Made by a program: the position numbers and the translations under genes. A stretch of DNA of 64,000 nucleotides. It comes from Sulfitobacter sp. 20_GPM-1509m. Its GTDB lineage: Bacteria > Pseudomonadota > Alphaproteobacteria > Rhodobacterales > Rhodobacteraceae. This document shows positions 37,287 through 45,463 of the stretch, in pieces. The notes beneath the pieces were generated by a model. It was not told where the DNA came from, did not search any database, and worked only from the letters and a program-made list of their open reading frames with translations. The stretch covers positions 62,001-126,000 of the forward strand of contig NZ_JIBC01000006.1 of the NCBI RefSeq assembly GCF_000620505.1. Reading direction: 5' to 3'. How positions within the stretch are numbered: position 1 is the stretch's first letter; each line of letters opens with the position of its first letter.

Positions 37287-37961
37287 TCAGCCCCAGTTGC
37301 CCCAGCAGATCAGCCGCGCCTGATGCCTGGAAATGATCGCACCCCTGAACAGCCGCGCATCGGTCAGCTTGATGCCCCCCAGATCCGCGCCGCGCAGATC
37401 CGCCCCCTCGAACCGGCACTCGGGCAGATGCGCGTCCCGCAACGAACAGCTTTCGAACTCCGCGTCCCGAAAATCGCAGGACCGCAGGTCGGCGTCGGTG
37501 AAATCCACCTCTTTCAGGGTCATCTTGCGAAAGGACATGCGCGGCAGGACCGCAAGCACCAGCAAAACGCCCTCGATGGAAAATCCCAGCGTTTTCGCAT
37601 CGGTGAAGTCCGAGCCTGTCATCTTGCAGTTCAGGATTCCGGTCGCATTCAGCGTCGCCGCGCGAAAGCTGGTGTTGCTGAAATCCCCGCCCTCAATCGT
37701 GGCCTCTTGCAAATTGGCTCCGACAAAACTGGCCCCAGCCGCGCGGCAATTGGCAAACCGCACCTCGTCAAGCCGTGCGCCATTGAAAGCGGTGCGCGCC
37801 AGTTTACAGCCCGTGAACTGCCATCCCGACAGGTCAAGATCGGACAGGTCCAGCCCGCTCAGATCGCAATTTTCAAAGGACGCGCGGTGGCCTTGCGAAA
37901 GGATGTTCTCCAGTTCGGCACGGCTGGGCGTCTGGTCTGCAAGGGTGCGGGTGTGATCCAT
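37287..37961 (-). CDS. Pentapeptide-repeat protein with frameshifted C-terminus
   Basis: A 224-residue protein formed largely of A(D/N)LxX pentapeptides (CDLSGLDLSDLDLSGW, GANLQEATIEGGDFSN, DADLRSCDFRDAEF), which fold as a right-handed quadrilateral beta-helix; relatives include McbG and Qnr, which protect DNA gyrase. The last residues read RHQARLICWGNWG, but the other frame at the same place gives ADLLGQLGLKVL and ends at 37276, the ending expected for this group. One missing base or two extra near 37315 would explain it. The rest of the protein is intact, so it may still work. Confidence 0.82.
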   Translation of the reverse strand: MDHTRTLADQTPSRAELENILSQGHRASFENCDLSGLDLSDLDLSGWQFTGCKLARTAFNGARLDEVRFANCRAAGASFVGANLQEATIEGGDFSNTSFRAATLNATGILNCKMTGSDFTDAKTLGFSIEGVLLVLAVLPRMSFRKMTLKEVDFTDADLRSCDFRDAEFESCSLRDAHLPECRFEGADLRGADLGGIKLTDARLFRGAIISRHQARLICWGNWG

Positions 37962-38071
37962 GCCGACTCTCTCGCAAATACCCGAAGTGCGGGCAAGCAG
38001 GGAAAAAGATGCGTGGCGTCCACGCCAGCCATCAGGCCCGGGGCGCGCGAACCACCGTGGTGAGCTCTGGC

Positions 38072-38554
38072 TTAATCCGCACTCATGATGATGCAGGTCG
38101 TTGATCCGGTGGCATAGAGCTTGCCATCCTCGACACCGCGAATCTCGGCCTTGGACACGCCGGTGGAACGCCCCACGTGATCCACCGTGCCGATGCAGTC
38201 GATCACCATGCCCAGCGGGATCGCGCGGGTGATGTTGATCTTGTATTCCAACGTCGTATAGATCGAGCCACGCGGAATGCAGGTCTGTACCGCGCAGGCC
38301 ATCGCGCTGTCCAGCAATGTGCCATACCAGCCGCCGTGCACCGTGCCCAAGGGGTTGGTGGCCGCGAACTGGGGTGACCCGCGAAACACGACCCGGCCTT
38401 TTTCGACTGCGTGCAGGCTATAGTTCAGGGTCTCGCCGATGGGCGGGCCGGGCAGGGTGCCGTCCATCATCCCCTGAATGAATTCAAGCCCCGAGAGTTT
38501 TTTCAACTCATCGAGGCTCAAAAGGTCTTCGGGACGTTTGGCGATGCGGGGCAT
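38072..38554 (-). CDS. PaaI-type hotdog thioesterase
   Basis: A 160-residue hotdog-fold acyl-CoA thioesterase of the PaaI/YbgC group. The family signature is LGTVHGGWYGTLLDSAMACAV, where the His-Gly-Gly and the Asp take part in hydrolysis; the following strands IYTTLEYKINITRAIP and the ending CIIMSAD agree. ATG 38554 begins MPRIAKRPEDLL with GGAGAAA upstream; earlier in-frame codons are not needed. It lies 57 bp downstream of metF on the same strand. The acyl-CoA substrate is not known. Confidence 0.87.
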   Translation of the reverse strand: MPRIAKRPEDLLSLDELKKLSGLEFIQGMMDGTLPGPPIGETLNYSLHAVEKGRVVFRGSPQFAATNPLGTVHGGWYGTLLDSAMACAVQTCIPRGSIYTTLEYKINITRAIPLGMVIDCIGTVDHVGRSTGVSKAEIRGVEDGKLYATGSTTCIIMSAD

Positions 38555-38611
38555 GGGCGTTTCTCCGGTTGGCTGCCCGAAGCTAGAAACGCCCGCCCGC
38601 TTTGCCAAGCC

Positions 38612-39469
38612 TTACGCGACGTTGCGCATCGCTGCGGCAGGGATCAGACCCAGCGCACGGCAGGCTTCGCGGGTCAGGTCGGGGCGGTTCAGCGTGTAGA
38701 AATGCAGCGCATCCACGCCTTCGCCGCGCAGTTCGTCACACATCTCGGTGCAGTGGGCCAGGGCGAAGAGGTCGCTGTTGCCGTCGCGGGCGGCATTTTC
38801 GAACCCTTGGGCCAGGGTCACCGGCACATCGGCACCGCATTGGCTGGCGAATTTCTGAATGCTGGTCCAGTTGCCCACAGGCAGGATGCCCGGCACGATG
38901 GGGGCGGTGATGCCCGCTTTGACGCAGGCGTCGCGGAAGCGCAGGAAGGTTTCCGCTTCAAAGAAAAACTGCGTGATCGCCTCGGACGCACCTGCATCGA
39001 TCTTGGCTTTCAGCCAAGCGATGTTCTGCGCGCTGTCTGCGGCATCGGCGTGGCTTTCGGGATAGGCGCCCACGCGGATGGTGAAGCGGCCCGTGTCGGC
39101 CAGCGCCTCGACCAGTTCGATGCTGTTGGCAAAGCCACCCTCGACCTGCTGGAAATCGGTGCCATCCACGGGATCACCGCGCAGGGCCACGATGTCGGTG
39201 ATCCCGGCATCGGCAAATTTGGCGGCGGTTTTCAGAACCTTTTCGCGGGTCGCACCCACGCAGGTCAGATGTGCCGCCACCGGCAGGCCCGAGGACCGGC
39301 GCAGGGTCTGCGCTGCCTCGTGGGTCAGGTCCTGCGTGCTGCCACCGGCACCGTAAGTGACCGAGAAGAAACGCGGCTCAAGCGGCGTCAGCGCCTGCAC
39401 CGTGTCCCACAGGCGAAACCCTGCGTCGATGGACTTGGGCGGGAAGACTTCGAACGAAAGGGCGGTCAT
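38612..39469 (-). CDS. metF: Methylenetetrahydrofolate reductase
   Basis: A 285-residue FAD-dependent reductase that converts 5,10-methylene-THF to 5-methyl-THF for methionine synthesis. The N-terminus LSFEVFPPKS holds the catalytic glutamate; FSVTYGAGGSTQD, HLTCVGATREKV, IVALRGDP, VGAYPESH and TQFFFEAETF are FAD/substrate segments in the proper order. ATG 39469 has AAGGAA upstream; the longer open frame reaches into metR and is not coding. Divergent from metR with a MetR-like box between them. Confidence 0.96.
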   Translation of the reverse strand: MTALSFEVFPPKSIDAGFRLWDTVQALTPLEPRFFSVTYGAGGSTQDLTHEAAQTLRRSSGLPVAAHLTCVGATREKVLKTAAKFADAGITDIVALRGDPVDGTDFQQVEGGFANSIELVEALADTGRFTIRVGAYPESHADAADSAQNIAWLKAKIDAGASEAITQFFFEAETFLRFRDACVKAGITAPIVPGILPVGNWTSIQKFASQCGADVPVTLAQGFENAARDGNSDLFALAHCTEMCDELRGEGVDALHFYTLNRPDLTREACRALGLIPAAAMRNVA

Positions 39470-39524
39470 ATTGAAATTCCTTACAGGCGTGCGGTGTTGA
39501 GGCCTTGTCGCATGCTTTGTGATG

Positions 39525-39562
39525 TGAGACAAATTCATAACTCTCATCATGAACATGAGTTC
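39525..39562. promoter_or_regulatory. Candidate MetR operator between metF and metR
   Basis: TGAGACAAATTCA (39525-39537) fits the MetR consensus TGAA-N5-TTCA of enteric bacteria with one mismatch. Next to it GAAC-ATGA-GTTC (39551-39562) is a second small palindrome touching the metR start region. Homocysteine-responsive control is inferred from the family. Confidence 0.5.
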
Positions 39563-39565
39563 CGT

Positions 39566-40471
39566 ATGCATATTGAATTCCGCCACCTGCGCACGATCAA
39601 GGCCATCCACGAGGCCGGAGGGCTGGCCAAGGCCGCCGAACAGCTGCACATCACGCAATCGGCCTTGTCCCATCAGATCAAGGGGTTGGAGGATCAGGCA
39701 GGCGTTGAACTGTTCGTGCGCCGCTCGAAACCGATGAAGCTGTCGGCGGCGGGATTGCGGCTTTTGCGACTGGCCGAACAGATTTTGCCGCAGGTGCAGG
39801 CGATGCAGGATGAATTCAGCGGCCTGCGCGACGGGCGTTCGGGGCGTATGCACATTGCGATCGAATGTCACGCCTGCTTTGAATGGCTGTTTCCGGTGCT
39901 GGAACGATTCCGCAAGGACTGGCCCGATGTCGACGTGGACATCCGCCCCGGTCTGGCCTTCGAGGCGCTGCCTGCTTTGTTGAAAGAAGAGGTCGATCTG
40001 GTTGTCTCCTCCGACCCAGAAGAACTTGCAGGCGTCGAATTCATCGAGCTTTTCGATTACGCCCCGGTTTTCGTGGCCTCAAAGGACAATCCGCTGGCCG
40101 CAAAACATTATATCGAAGCCGAGGATTTCCGCGATCAGACCTTGATCACCTATCCGGTGGAACGCAGCCGTCTGGATGTGTTCAGCCAGTTGCTGAACCC
40201 GGCCAAGGTTGAACCTGCCGCGGTGCGACAGGCGGAACTGACGGCGGTGATTCTGTTGTTGGTGGCCTCTAACCGCGGCGTGTCGGTGCTGCCCGACTGG
40301 GTGGTGCGCGAGGTCAAATACTCATCCGATTATGTGACCCGCCCGCTGACCGCCAAGGGGCTGAAGCGCAGGCTGTATGCGGCCGTGCGCAGCGATGAGC
40401 GCGGCAAACCCTATATGGAGCGGCTGATTTCGCTGGCACGCATCGAGGCGCGCAAATTGCAGCAGGCCTGA
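39566..40471 (+). CDS. metR: LysR-family activator MetR
   Basis: A 301-residue LysR-type regulator of methionine genes. The winged helix-turn-helix occupies residues 1-62 (AIHEAGGLAKAAEQLHITQS, LSHQIKGLEDQAG); the effector domain has the MetR-like stretches HIAIECHACFEWLFPVLE and LLVASNRGVSVLPDWVV. In enteric bacteria MetR uses homocysteine as co-effector. Divergent placement next to metF supports the name. The ATG at 39566 is the only in-frame start near the HTH. No strong ribosome site is seen. Confidence 0.92.
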   Translation: MHIEFRHLRTIKAIHEAGGLAKAAEQLHITQSALSHQIKGLEDQAGVELFVRRSKPMKLSAAGLRLLRLAEQILPQVQAMQDEFSGLRDGRSGRMHIAIECHACFEWLFPVLERFRKDWPDVDVDIRPGLAFEALPALLKEEVDLVVSSDPEELAGVEFIELFDYAPVFVASKDNPLAAKHYIEAEDFRDQTLITYPVERSRLDVFSQLLNPAKVEPAAVRQAELTAVILLLVASNRGVSVLPDWVVREVKYSSDYVTRPLTAKGLKRRLYAAVRSDERGKPYMERLISLARIEARKLQQA

Positions 40472-41035
40472 TGGCTTGCCAAAATACGCGCAGGTGTCAG
40501 ATGCCATGCAAAACCGGCTTCTGTGTCACATGGCTGACCCAGAACGCGGCGCTAGGCCCACAGGGCGGGGCAGGGGCCAAGCGGTCATTCGTGAAACTTG
40601 CAGCGAAGGGCGGGAACGAGCCCTTTCCGCATTCTACCCGCGCGGAATCAAGGCCGCAGGCCGCCGCGCATCGCCGGGCCGCCCGCCGGCACGGCGATTT
40701 GGCTGCTGTTGCGCGGGACGGATAGCTGGGATGCGCTTGGCTGCCATAAAGTGCCAGTCACGCAGGTCGTATCGCCGCACCACGGCCCGACGATGCGCGG
40801 CGTCGCGAATGGCAGCTAAGTCCGCTTGTCTGACATTCACGCGGGTTGCAGCGAAGGTCTGGAAAGAGCCCAATTTACCGAATGCTGCGTGATGCATGGA
40901 TGTCTGCTGTCAAGAGAGAGCCAAAAACCCTCAACTACTGGTTAGGTTTTGAACGGGGTTTGGGCCGCCTAAAATGAGGCGTTTTACGCCCGTGCTGAAA
41001 ACGAGGGTTTTGGAGGGCAATTACACTTAACGCCT
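40472..41035. other. Gene-free stretch with degenerate direct repeats
   Basis: A 564-bp gap without convincing genes: frames such as 40476-40892 are Arg/Ala-rich and lack ribosome sites. It carries two related 38-bp segments (see repeat entry), suggesting decayed intergenic elements. GC content falls toward the AT-rich gene at 41036. Confidence 0.45.
40586..40871 (+). repeat. Pair of 38-bp imperfect direct repeats
   Basis: Segments 40586-40623 and 40834-40871 agree at 29 of 38 positions; shared cores are TTGCAGCGAAGG and GAGCCC. A related core, TTGCAGCGGAGG, appears again at about 41783-41794. They look like fragments of an old dispersed intergenic element. Confidence 0.5.
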
Positions 41036-41635
41036 TTAAATGTTCCTACTGTCAGATGCCATGTACTCTTCCAACATTGTATCGGTATAGTTTGAAAAAC
41101 TCTCCAAATGTTGCCTTGTAAAGACTCGTGCGAAACGGAAGTGCAATAAAGACTTTGATAAGTTTGCCCAATCTTCACTCGTCTTATCAACCTCTTTTAC
41201 CGTTCTGACAAAAGCATCCACATCCTCTTTTGTTCCATCTGGGTTTTGATCCATGCACCAAGTGCGAACTGCTCCTTCTGATTGAAACCCTGTGGCATGA
41301 ATATTCCAAACTTGTGGAAGGGCTTTCAACACGTCTTGTACGTCACTCGGCTCATATGCTTCACCAATCTTGTGCAGATACGCCTTGAGGTAAACGAGAA
41401 GGCTTTGCCGCTGGCTGGGGTTCAGCTCTCCACGAGAAAGCTGTATAATATCTGTGATGTCTCCATCAAAAATTAAACATTTGTTAATATACAGGACTAT
41501 GAAATTTTCCACCCAAGGTTTTTCGTTCTTCTGTTCAATTGGTGCAAAGATACTCAATATTTTGCTAGTCAAATACGCCAGTGCCATGAGAATTACTCCA
41601 ATCAATCCAAGGAGTAGATATAATACTTGCCTCAT
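41036..41635 (-). CDS. AT-rich orphan membrane-anchored protein
   Basis: A 199-residue protein with a single N-terminal membrane helix (LYLLLGLIGVILMALAYLTS) and a charged cytoplasmic helical body (SEDWANLSKSLLHFRFARVF, EDVDAFVRTVKEVDKTSED). A strong AGGAGG lies five bases before the ATG, so it is a real gene. Its base composition is far more AT-rich than the host genes on either side and codon use includes many AAA, TTT and ATA-like codons, pointing to horizontal transfer. I do not recognise the family. It is flanked by gene-free DNA. Confidence 0.72.
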   Translation of the reverse strand: MRQVLYLLLGLIGVILMALAYLTSKILSIFAPIEQKNEKPWVENFIVLYINKCLIFDGDITDIIQLSRGELNPSQRQSLLVYLKAYLHKIGEAYEPSDVQDVLKALPQVWNIHATGFQSEGAVRTWCMDQNPDGTKEDVDAFVRTVKEVDKTSEDWANLSKSLLHFRFARVFTRQHLESFSNYTDTMLEEYMASDSRNI

Positions 41636-41984
41636 CTTTCCTCCTGCTTTGTCTATTGCCTCGCAGTTAACTCATGATAAAACAACAGCCTGTTTGGATT
41701 TCAATCAGACCGTCTCTGCATCCACGGCCTCCCAAAAACGACCGTTTGTTGAACTGTTCGCCAAACCGGACACTGATAACCTTGCAGCGGAGGTCGGCTC
41801 CGTCCCGCACACCAGACCTTGACCCATACCATGCCCAAAGGCTGGTTTGTGTCAGAAATGCTTGGCACTTAGGTCGCAATAGCTTGGCACGGCCCACTGA
41901 CATTTTTCAGAAAATTCGCCGCCATGAGTCAGAGTTGCGCGGCATTCGACAGCAGGGGCGGCGTGCACCGCCCCTGCACAGGCG
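41636..41984. other. Gene-free stretch
   Basis: A 349-bp gap between the orphan gene and the MDR reductase. No frame has a ribosome site or family pattern. It holds a TTGCAGCGGAGGTCGG segment resembling the repeats at 40586-40871, so it may be the other edge of a foreign insert. Confidence 0.4.
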
Positions 41985-43022
41985 TCAGATCACCTTGACG
42001 ATCTGCTTGCCCATGTTCTTGCCCTGCAGCAGGCCGATGAAGGCCTGCGGTGCATTCTCCAACCCTTCGGCCACATCCTCGACCACCTTGATCTCGCCGC
42101 TGGCGACCTTGGGGCCGATCTCGGACAGGAAGGCGGGGAACTGGTTCCAGTGGTTCGAGATGATAAAGCCCTGAACAGACAGGAAATTCACCAGGATCGT
42201 CCGCCACAGCTTCGGCGCGGTCAGCGGCGCGTTCGCTCCGTCGCCCAAGCCGCCCGCGTTGTACCAGGCGATCATGCCACAGATCGGGATGCGCCCGTGC
42301 GGGTTCATCATCGGCATGACCGCCTCCAGCACCTTGCCGCCGACATTCTCGAAATAGATGTCGATGCCCTTGGGGCATTCCGCTTTCAAGGCTTCGCGCA
42401 GGGCCTTGGCATCGTCATAGGCGCGGTGGTCCAGACAGGCGTCAAAGCCAAAGGTCTCGACGGCCATCTTGCATTTGTCAGCCCCGCCCGCGATGCCCAC
42501 GGTGCGCAGCCCCATGCTTTTGGCGACCTGACCCACCATGGACCCGACGGGGCCGGTGGCGGCGGCCACGACCAGCGTTTCGCCTGCCTTGGGGCGGCCA
42601 ATCTCGGTCAGCCCGTGATAGCCGGTGAACCCCGGCATGCCCAACACGCCAAGGCTTGCGGTGATCGGCCCGTGCGCAGGGTCAACTTTGCGCAGCATTT
42701 TTGCGGGTTGCACGCCGTGCGTCGCCCAGCCGAACATTCCGAAGGCAAAATCGCCCGGTTTGAACGCATCCGAGTTCGACGCGATCACTTCGCCCACCGC
42801 GCCGCCTTCCATGGTGCCACCGATGGGCACGGGGGCGGCATAGGATTTCGCATCATCCATGCGGCCACGCATATAGGGGTCCAGCGACATGTAGTGGACG
42901 CGCACCAGAACCTCGCCCTCGCCGGGCGTGGGCACGGGGCCGGTTTCCATCTTGAAGTTGTCCGCAGTCGGCGGGCCGTCGGGGCGGCTGGCCAGTGTAA
43001 TACGGTGCATCTGGTCGGTCAT
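41985..43022 (-). CDS. Zinc-independent MDR NADP-dependent oxidoreductase (CurA/PTGR-like)
   Basis: A 345-residue medium-chain reductase of the leukotriene B4 dehydrogenase/CurA group. There is no zinc-ligand pattern; the NADP-binding motif is VAAATGPVGSMVGQVAKSMG, and VHYMSLDPYMRGRM and IDIYFENVGGKVLEAV are group signatures. It probably reduces the C=C bond of an alpha,beta-unsaturated ketone. ATG 43022 (MTDQMHRITLA) follows GGGAGAG. It is divergent from suhB, with 152 bp between the starts. Confidence 0.93.
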   Translation of the reverse strand: MTDQMHRITLASRPDGPPTADNFKMETGPVPTPGEGEVLVRVHYMSLDPYMRGRMDDAKSYAAPVPIGGTMEGGAVGEVIASNSDAFKPGDFAFGMFGWATHGVQPAKMLRKVDPAHGPITASLGVLGMPGFTGYHGLTEIGRPKAGETLVVAAATGPVGSMVGQVAKSMGLRTVGIAGGADKCKMAVETFGFDACLDHRAYDDAKALREALKAECPKGIDIYFENVGGKVLEAVMPMMNPHGRIPICGMIAWYNAGGLGDGANAPLTAPKLWRTILVNFLSVQGFIISNHWNQFPAFLSEIGPKVASGEIKVVEDVAEGLENAPQAFIGLLQGKNMGKQIVKVI

Positions 43023-43174
43023 TGATTTCTCTCCCATTGATTGTGCGCAGCGTGGACCTGCGCGCGCGCGGGGGCAAGCCGTGACGCCACGGCGCGGCAC
43101 AATACGCACAGGCCCTTGGCATCTTGGAACAGTGCGCGTATACGCGCGGCCTGATCCCTCTAGGAGAGTCCCCA

Positions 43175-43960
43175 ATGGTTGGCAGTGCAAACCTCAACAT
43201 CATGATCAAAGCCGCGCGCAAGGCGGGCCGTTCGCTGGTCAAGGACTTCCGCGAGGTCGAGCAGCTGCAAGTGTCGATGAAAGGCGCCGGTGATTTCGTC
43301 AGCCGCGCCGACATCGCCGCCGAGAAAATCCTCAAGGACGAACTGATGGGCGCCCGCCCGACCTATGGCTGGTGCGCCGAGGAAAGCGCCGAGGAAGAGG
43401 GCACAGACCCCACCCGCCGCTGGATCGTCGACCCGCTGGATGGCACCACCAACTTTTTGCACGGCTTGCCGCACTGGGCCGTGTCGATCGCGCTGGAGCA
43501 CAAGGGCCAGGTTGTGGCCGGTGTGGTCTTCGATCCCGCCAAGGACGAGATGTTCTTTGCCGAAAAGGGCGCAGGCTCGTGGATGAACGACAGCCGGATG
43601 CGCGTGTCGGGCCGGAGCCACATGATCGAGGCGATCTTTGCCACCGGCCTGCCTTTTGCAGGGCGCGGCGATCTTCCTGATACACTGAAAGACCTGGGCC
43701 GTTTGCTGCCCGTCTGCGCCGGTGTGCGCCGCTGGGGCTCTGCCGCGCTGGATCTGGCCTATGTGGCCGCAGGCCGCTACGACGGGTTCTGGGAACGTCG
43801 CCTGAAGCCGTGGGACATGGCTGCCGGTGTCATCATCGCCCGCGAAGCCGGTGCGTTGTTGGAACCGATGGACCCCAGCGCCGATCTGCTGGCCAGCGGC
43901 AACGTGGTTTGCGCCAACGAAGCTCTGTATTCCCACTTCGCCAAAATCATCCGCGCCTGA
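43175..43960 (+). CDS. suhB: Inositol monophosphatase family protein (SuhB-like)
   Basis: A 261-residue Mg2+-dependent phosphatase of the inositol monophosphatase family. The metal site is formed by the Glu in GWCAEESAEEEG, the segment WIVDPLDGTTNFLHGLPHW (Asp, Asp, Gly-Thr/Ser) and the late Asp in RLKPWDMAAGVIIAREAGA. In Escherichia coli the SuhB protein also acts in rRNA transcription, but that is not shown here. AGGAGAG lies upstream of ATG 43175. A 62-bp repeat begins 34 bp after the stop. Confidence 0.93.
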   Translation: MVGSANLNIMIKAARKAGRSLVKDFREVEQLQVSMKGAGDFVSRADIAAEKILKDELMGARPTYGWCAEESAEEEGTDPTRRWIVDPLDGTTNFLHGLPHWAVSIALEHKGQVVAGVVFDPAKDEMFFAEKGAGSWMNDSRMRVSGRSHMIEAIFATGLPFAGRGDLPDTLKDLGRLLPVCAGVRRWGSAALDLAYVAAGRYDGFWERRLKPWDMAAGVIIAREAGALLEPMDPSADLLASGNVVCANEALYSHFAKIIRA

Positions 43961-43993
43961 AATTACGGGCTGGCGCATTGACAGGCCAGCCTC

Positions 43994-44055
43994 TTCATCT
44001 TGCCAGACAAACTCCGGGGGAGGCGCGCAGCGCCGGGGGCAGCGCCCCCGAACCC
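43994..44055 (-). repeat. 62-bp inverted repeat, copy 1
   Basis: This GC-rich element contains a GGGGGC/GCCCCC self-complementary stem. Its reverse complement matches 45222-45283 at 60 of 62 positions. The two copies bracket the rhomboid and GFA genes. Similar palindromic elements occur in intergenic DNA of Rhodobacterales; such a unit may work as a bidirectional terminator. Confidence 0.85.
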
Positions 44056-44071
44056 GTCGGCGGCAGGGTCT

Positions 44072-44443
44072 CTACTGATCCGACGGGTGATTCACCCCGT
44101 CCGTCCAGCGGATTGGCTCGTGCTCGCGCGGGTTGACCCCGTCGATACAGCCCAGATTGACCCCGCATTGCGTCGGGTCTGACCGCCGCCGGTGATGGGT
44201 ATAGATTCCGCAGGTCTTGCAAAAGTAATGTTGCGCCGTGTGCGTGCCAAAGCTGTAGAGCGACAGGTTTTCCGCGCCCTTCACCACTTCAAGATCGGCG
44301 GCGCGTGCCGTGACGGCGGCCGCACCACGCCTGCGGCAGAACGAACAATCGCAGCGCGCCACATCCCGCAGCCCCTCGGGCAGGGTGGCACGGATATGCA
44401 CCGCACCACAGTGACAGCGGGCATCGACCCGCAGCGCGGTCAT
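44072..44443 (-). CDS. GFA-family (glutathione-dependent formaldehyde-activating enzyme-like) protein
   Basis: A 123-residue zinc protein of the GFA/CENP-V fold. Zinc ligands are visible as ARCHCGAVHI, ARCDCSFCRRRG and YFCKTCGIYTHH, the usual Cys pattern. Despite the name, most members have not been shown to act on formaldehyde. The ATG at 44443 overlaps the rhomboid stop (ATGA), so the two genes are translationally coupled. The inverted repeat copy lies 16 bp past the stop. Confidence 0.92.
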   Translation of the reverse strand: MTALRVDARCHCGAVHIRATLPEGLRDVARCDCSFCRRRGAAAVTARAADLEVVKGAENLSLYSFGTHTAQHYFCKTCGIYTHHRRRSDPTQCGVNLGCIDGVNPREHEPIRWTDGVNHPSDQ

Positions 44444-45174
44444 CGCCGCACCTTTGGAATGCGCGATCGCACGTATTGGGCCTCCGGATGCGGTGGATGG
44501 CCATGGGTGCGCGACCAGAACACGGTCCCGCCGCGCCGCAGCCACAGCGGAATCACAAACACCATCCCGGCGACAAAGCCACCCGCGTGTGCCCAATAGG
44601 CGACGCCGCCCGCGTCGGGGTTGGCGCCCAAACCGCCGATGAACTGCATCCCGAACCACAGCATCAGCATGACCCAGGCGGGGATCGGGAAAATGCGGAA
44701 GAACACGATAAAGATGATCAGGATGTCGACCTTGGCCTTGGGGAACATCAACAGATACCCGCCCATCACCCCTGCAATCGCGCCGGATGCGCCGACGGTC
44801 GGCACGCCTGAGAACGGGGCAATCACATATTGGGCAAGTGCTGCTGCGACGCCTGTCAGCAGGTAGAAGCCCAGGTAGGGTCCATGCCCCATCTCGTCCT
44901 CGATGTTGTCACCGAAGATGTAGAGAAACAGCATGTTGCCTGCCAGGTGCATCCACCCGCCGTGCAGGAACATCGACGACACCAGCGTGTAATAGCCTTC
45001 GCCCGCGCTGATCCGCGCGGGGATGAACGCCCATTCGATATAGAACGCATTGATCGCGCGTGCGTCCGACATCATCCCCGCATAGCTGAGGAAAATCAGG
45101 ATGTTCGCGGCCATCAACCCGTAGGTGACGTAAGGCGTGCGGCCGGATGGGTTATGGTCACGAATGGGAAACAT
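44440..45174 (-). CDS. Rhomboid-family intramembrane serine protease
   Basis: A 244-residue six-to-seven-helix rhomboid. The catalytic serine lies in [15 protein letters not shown], the catalytic histidine in [13 protein letters not shown], and the [20 protein letters not shown] segment is a family hallmark. It cleaves other membrane proteins within the bilayer; targets are unknown. ATG 45174 ([11 protein letters not shown]) is the family start; the longer frame reads through a repeat. It is coupled to the GFA gene and lies between the two 62-bp inverted repeats. Confidence 0.93.
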   Translation of the reverse strand: MFPIRDHNPSGRTPYVTYGLMAANILIFLSYAGMMSDARAINAFYIEWAFIPARISAGEGYYTLVSSMFLHGGWMHLAGNMLFLYIFGDNIEDEMGHGPYLGFYLLTGVAAALAQYVIAPFSGVPTVGASGAIAGVMGGYLLMFPKAKVDILIIFIVFFRIFPIPAWVMLMLWFGMQFIGGLGANPDAGGVAYWAHAGGFVAGMVFVIPLWLRRGGTVFWSRTHGHPPHPEAQYVRSRIPKVRR

Positions 45175-45221
45175 GGGCGCAAGCTGGTCTGAAACGCAGG
45201 CGGGGTCAATATGGGGCGTGC

Positions 45222-45283
45222 GGGTTCGGGGGCGCTGCCCCCGGCGCTGTGCGCCTCCCCCGGAGTTTATCTGGCAAGATGAA
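45222..45283 (+). repeat. 62-bp inverted repeat, copy 2
   Basis: Inverted partner of 43994-44055 with two mismatches. It lies 47 bp upstream of the rhomboid start, and the outer distance of the pair is 1.29 kb. Confidence 0.85.
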
Positions 45284-45463
45284 GGGCGGGGGATTGAGTT
45301 TTGGGCGAGGCGGGGCGACAATCGGGCATGGCATGGCCCGTGCCGCCCCCCTCCGACGGGAAAGCAGATGAACATGCGGGGTGAATACTTGCATCGCACC
45401 TATGGTCGAGCGTGCACATGAGGAGGGCATGGTGTCACAAGCTCGGGACATATGGATGACGTG

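Noticed and set aside
40586-40871. CRISPR array
   Set aside because: Only two imperfect repeats 248 bp apart, without regular spacers.
40476-40892. Plus-strand frame of 138 codons after metR
   Set aside because: Arg/Ala/Cys-rich, spans the degenerate repeats, no ribosome site.
43994-45283. Composite transposon made by the 62-bp inverted repeats
   Set aside because: No transposase between them and no target duplication seen; a REP-like origin is equally good.
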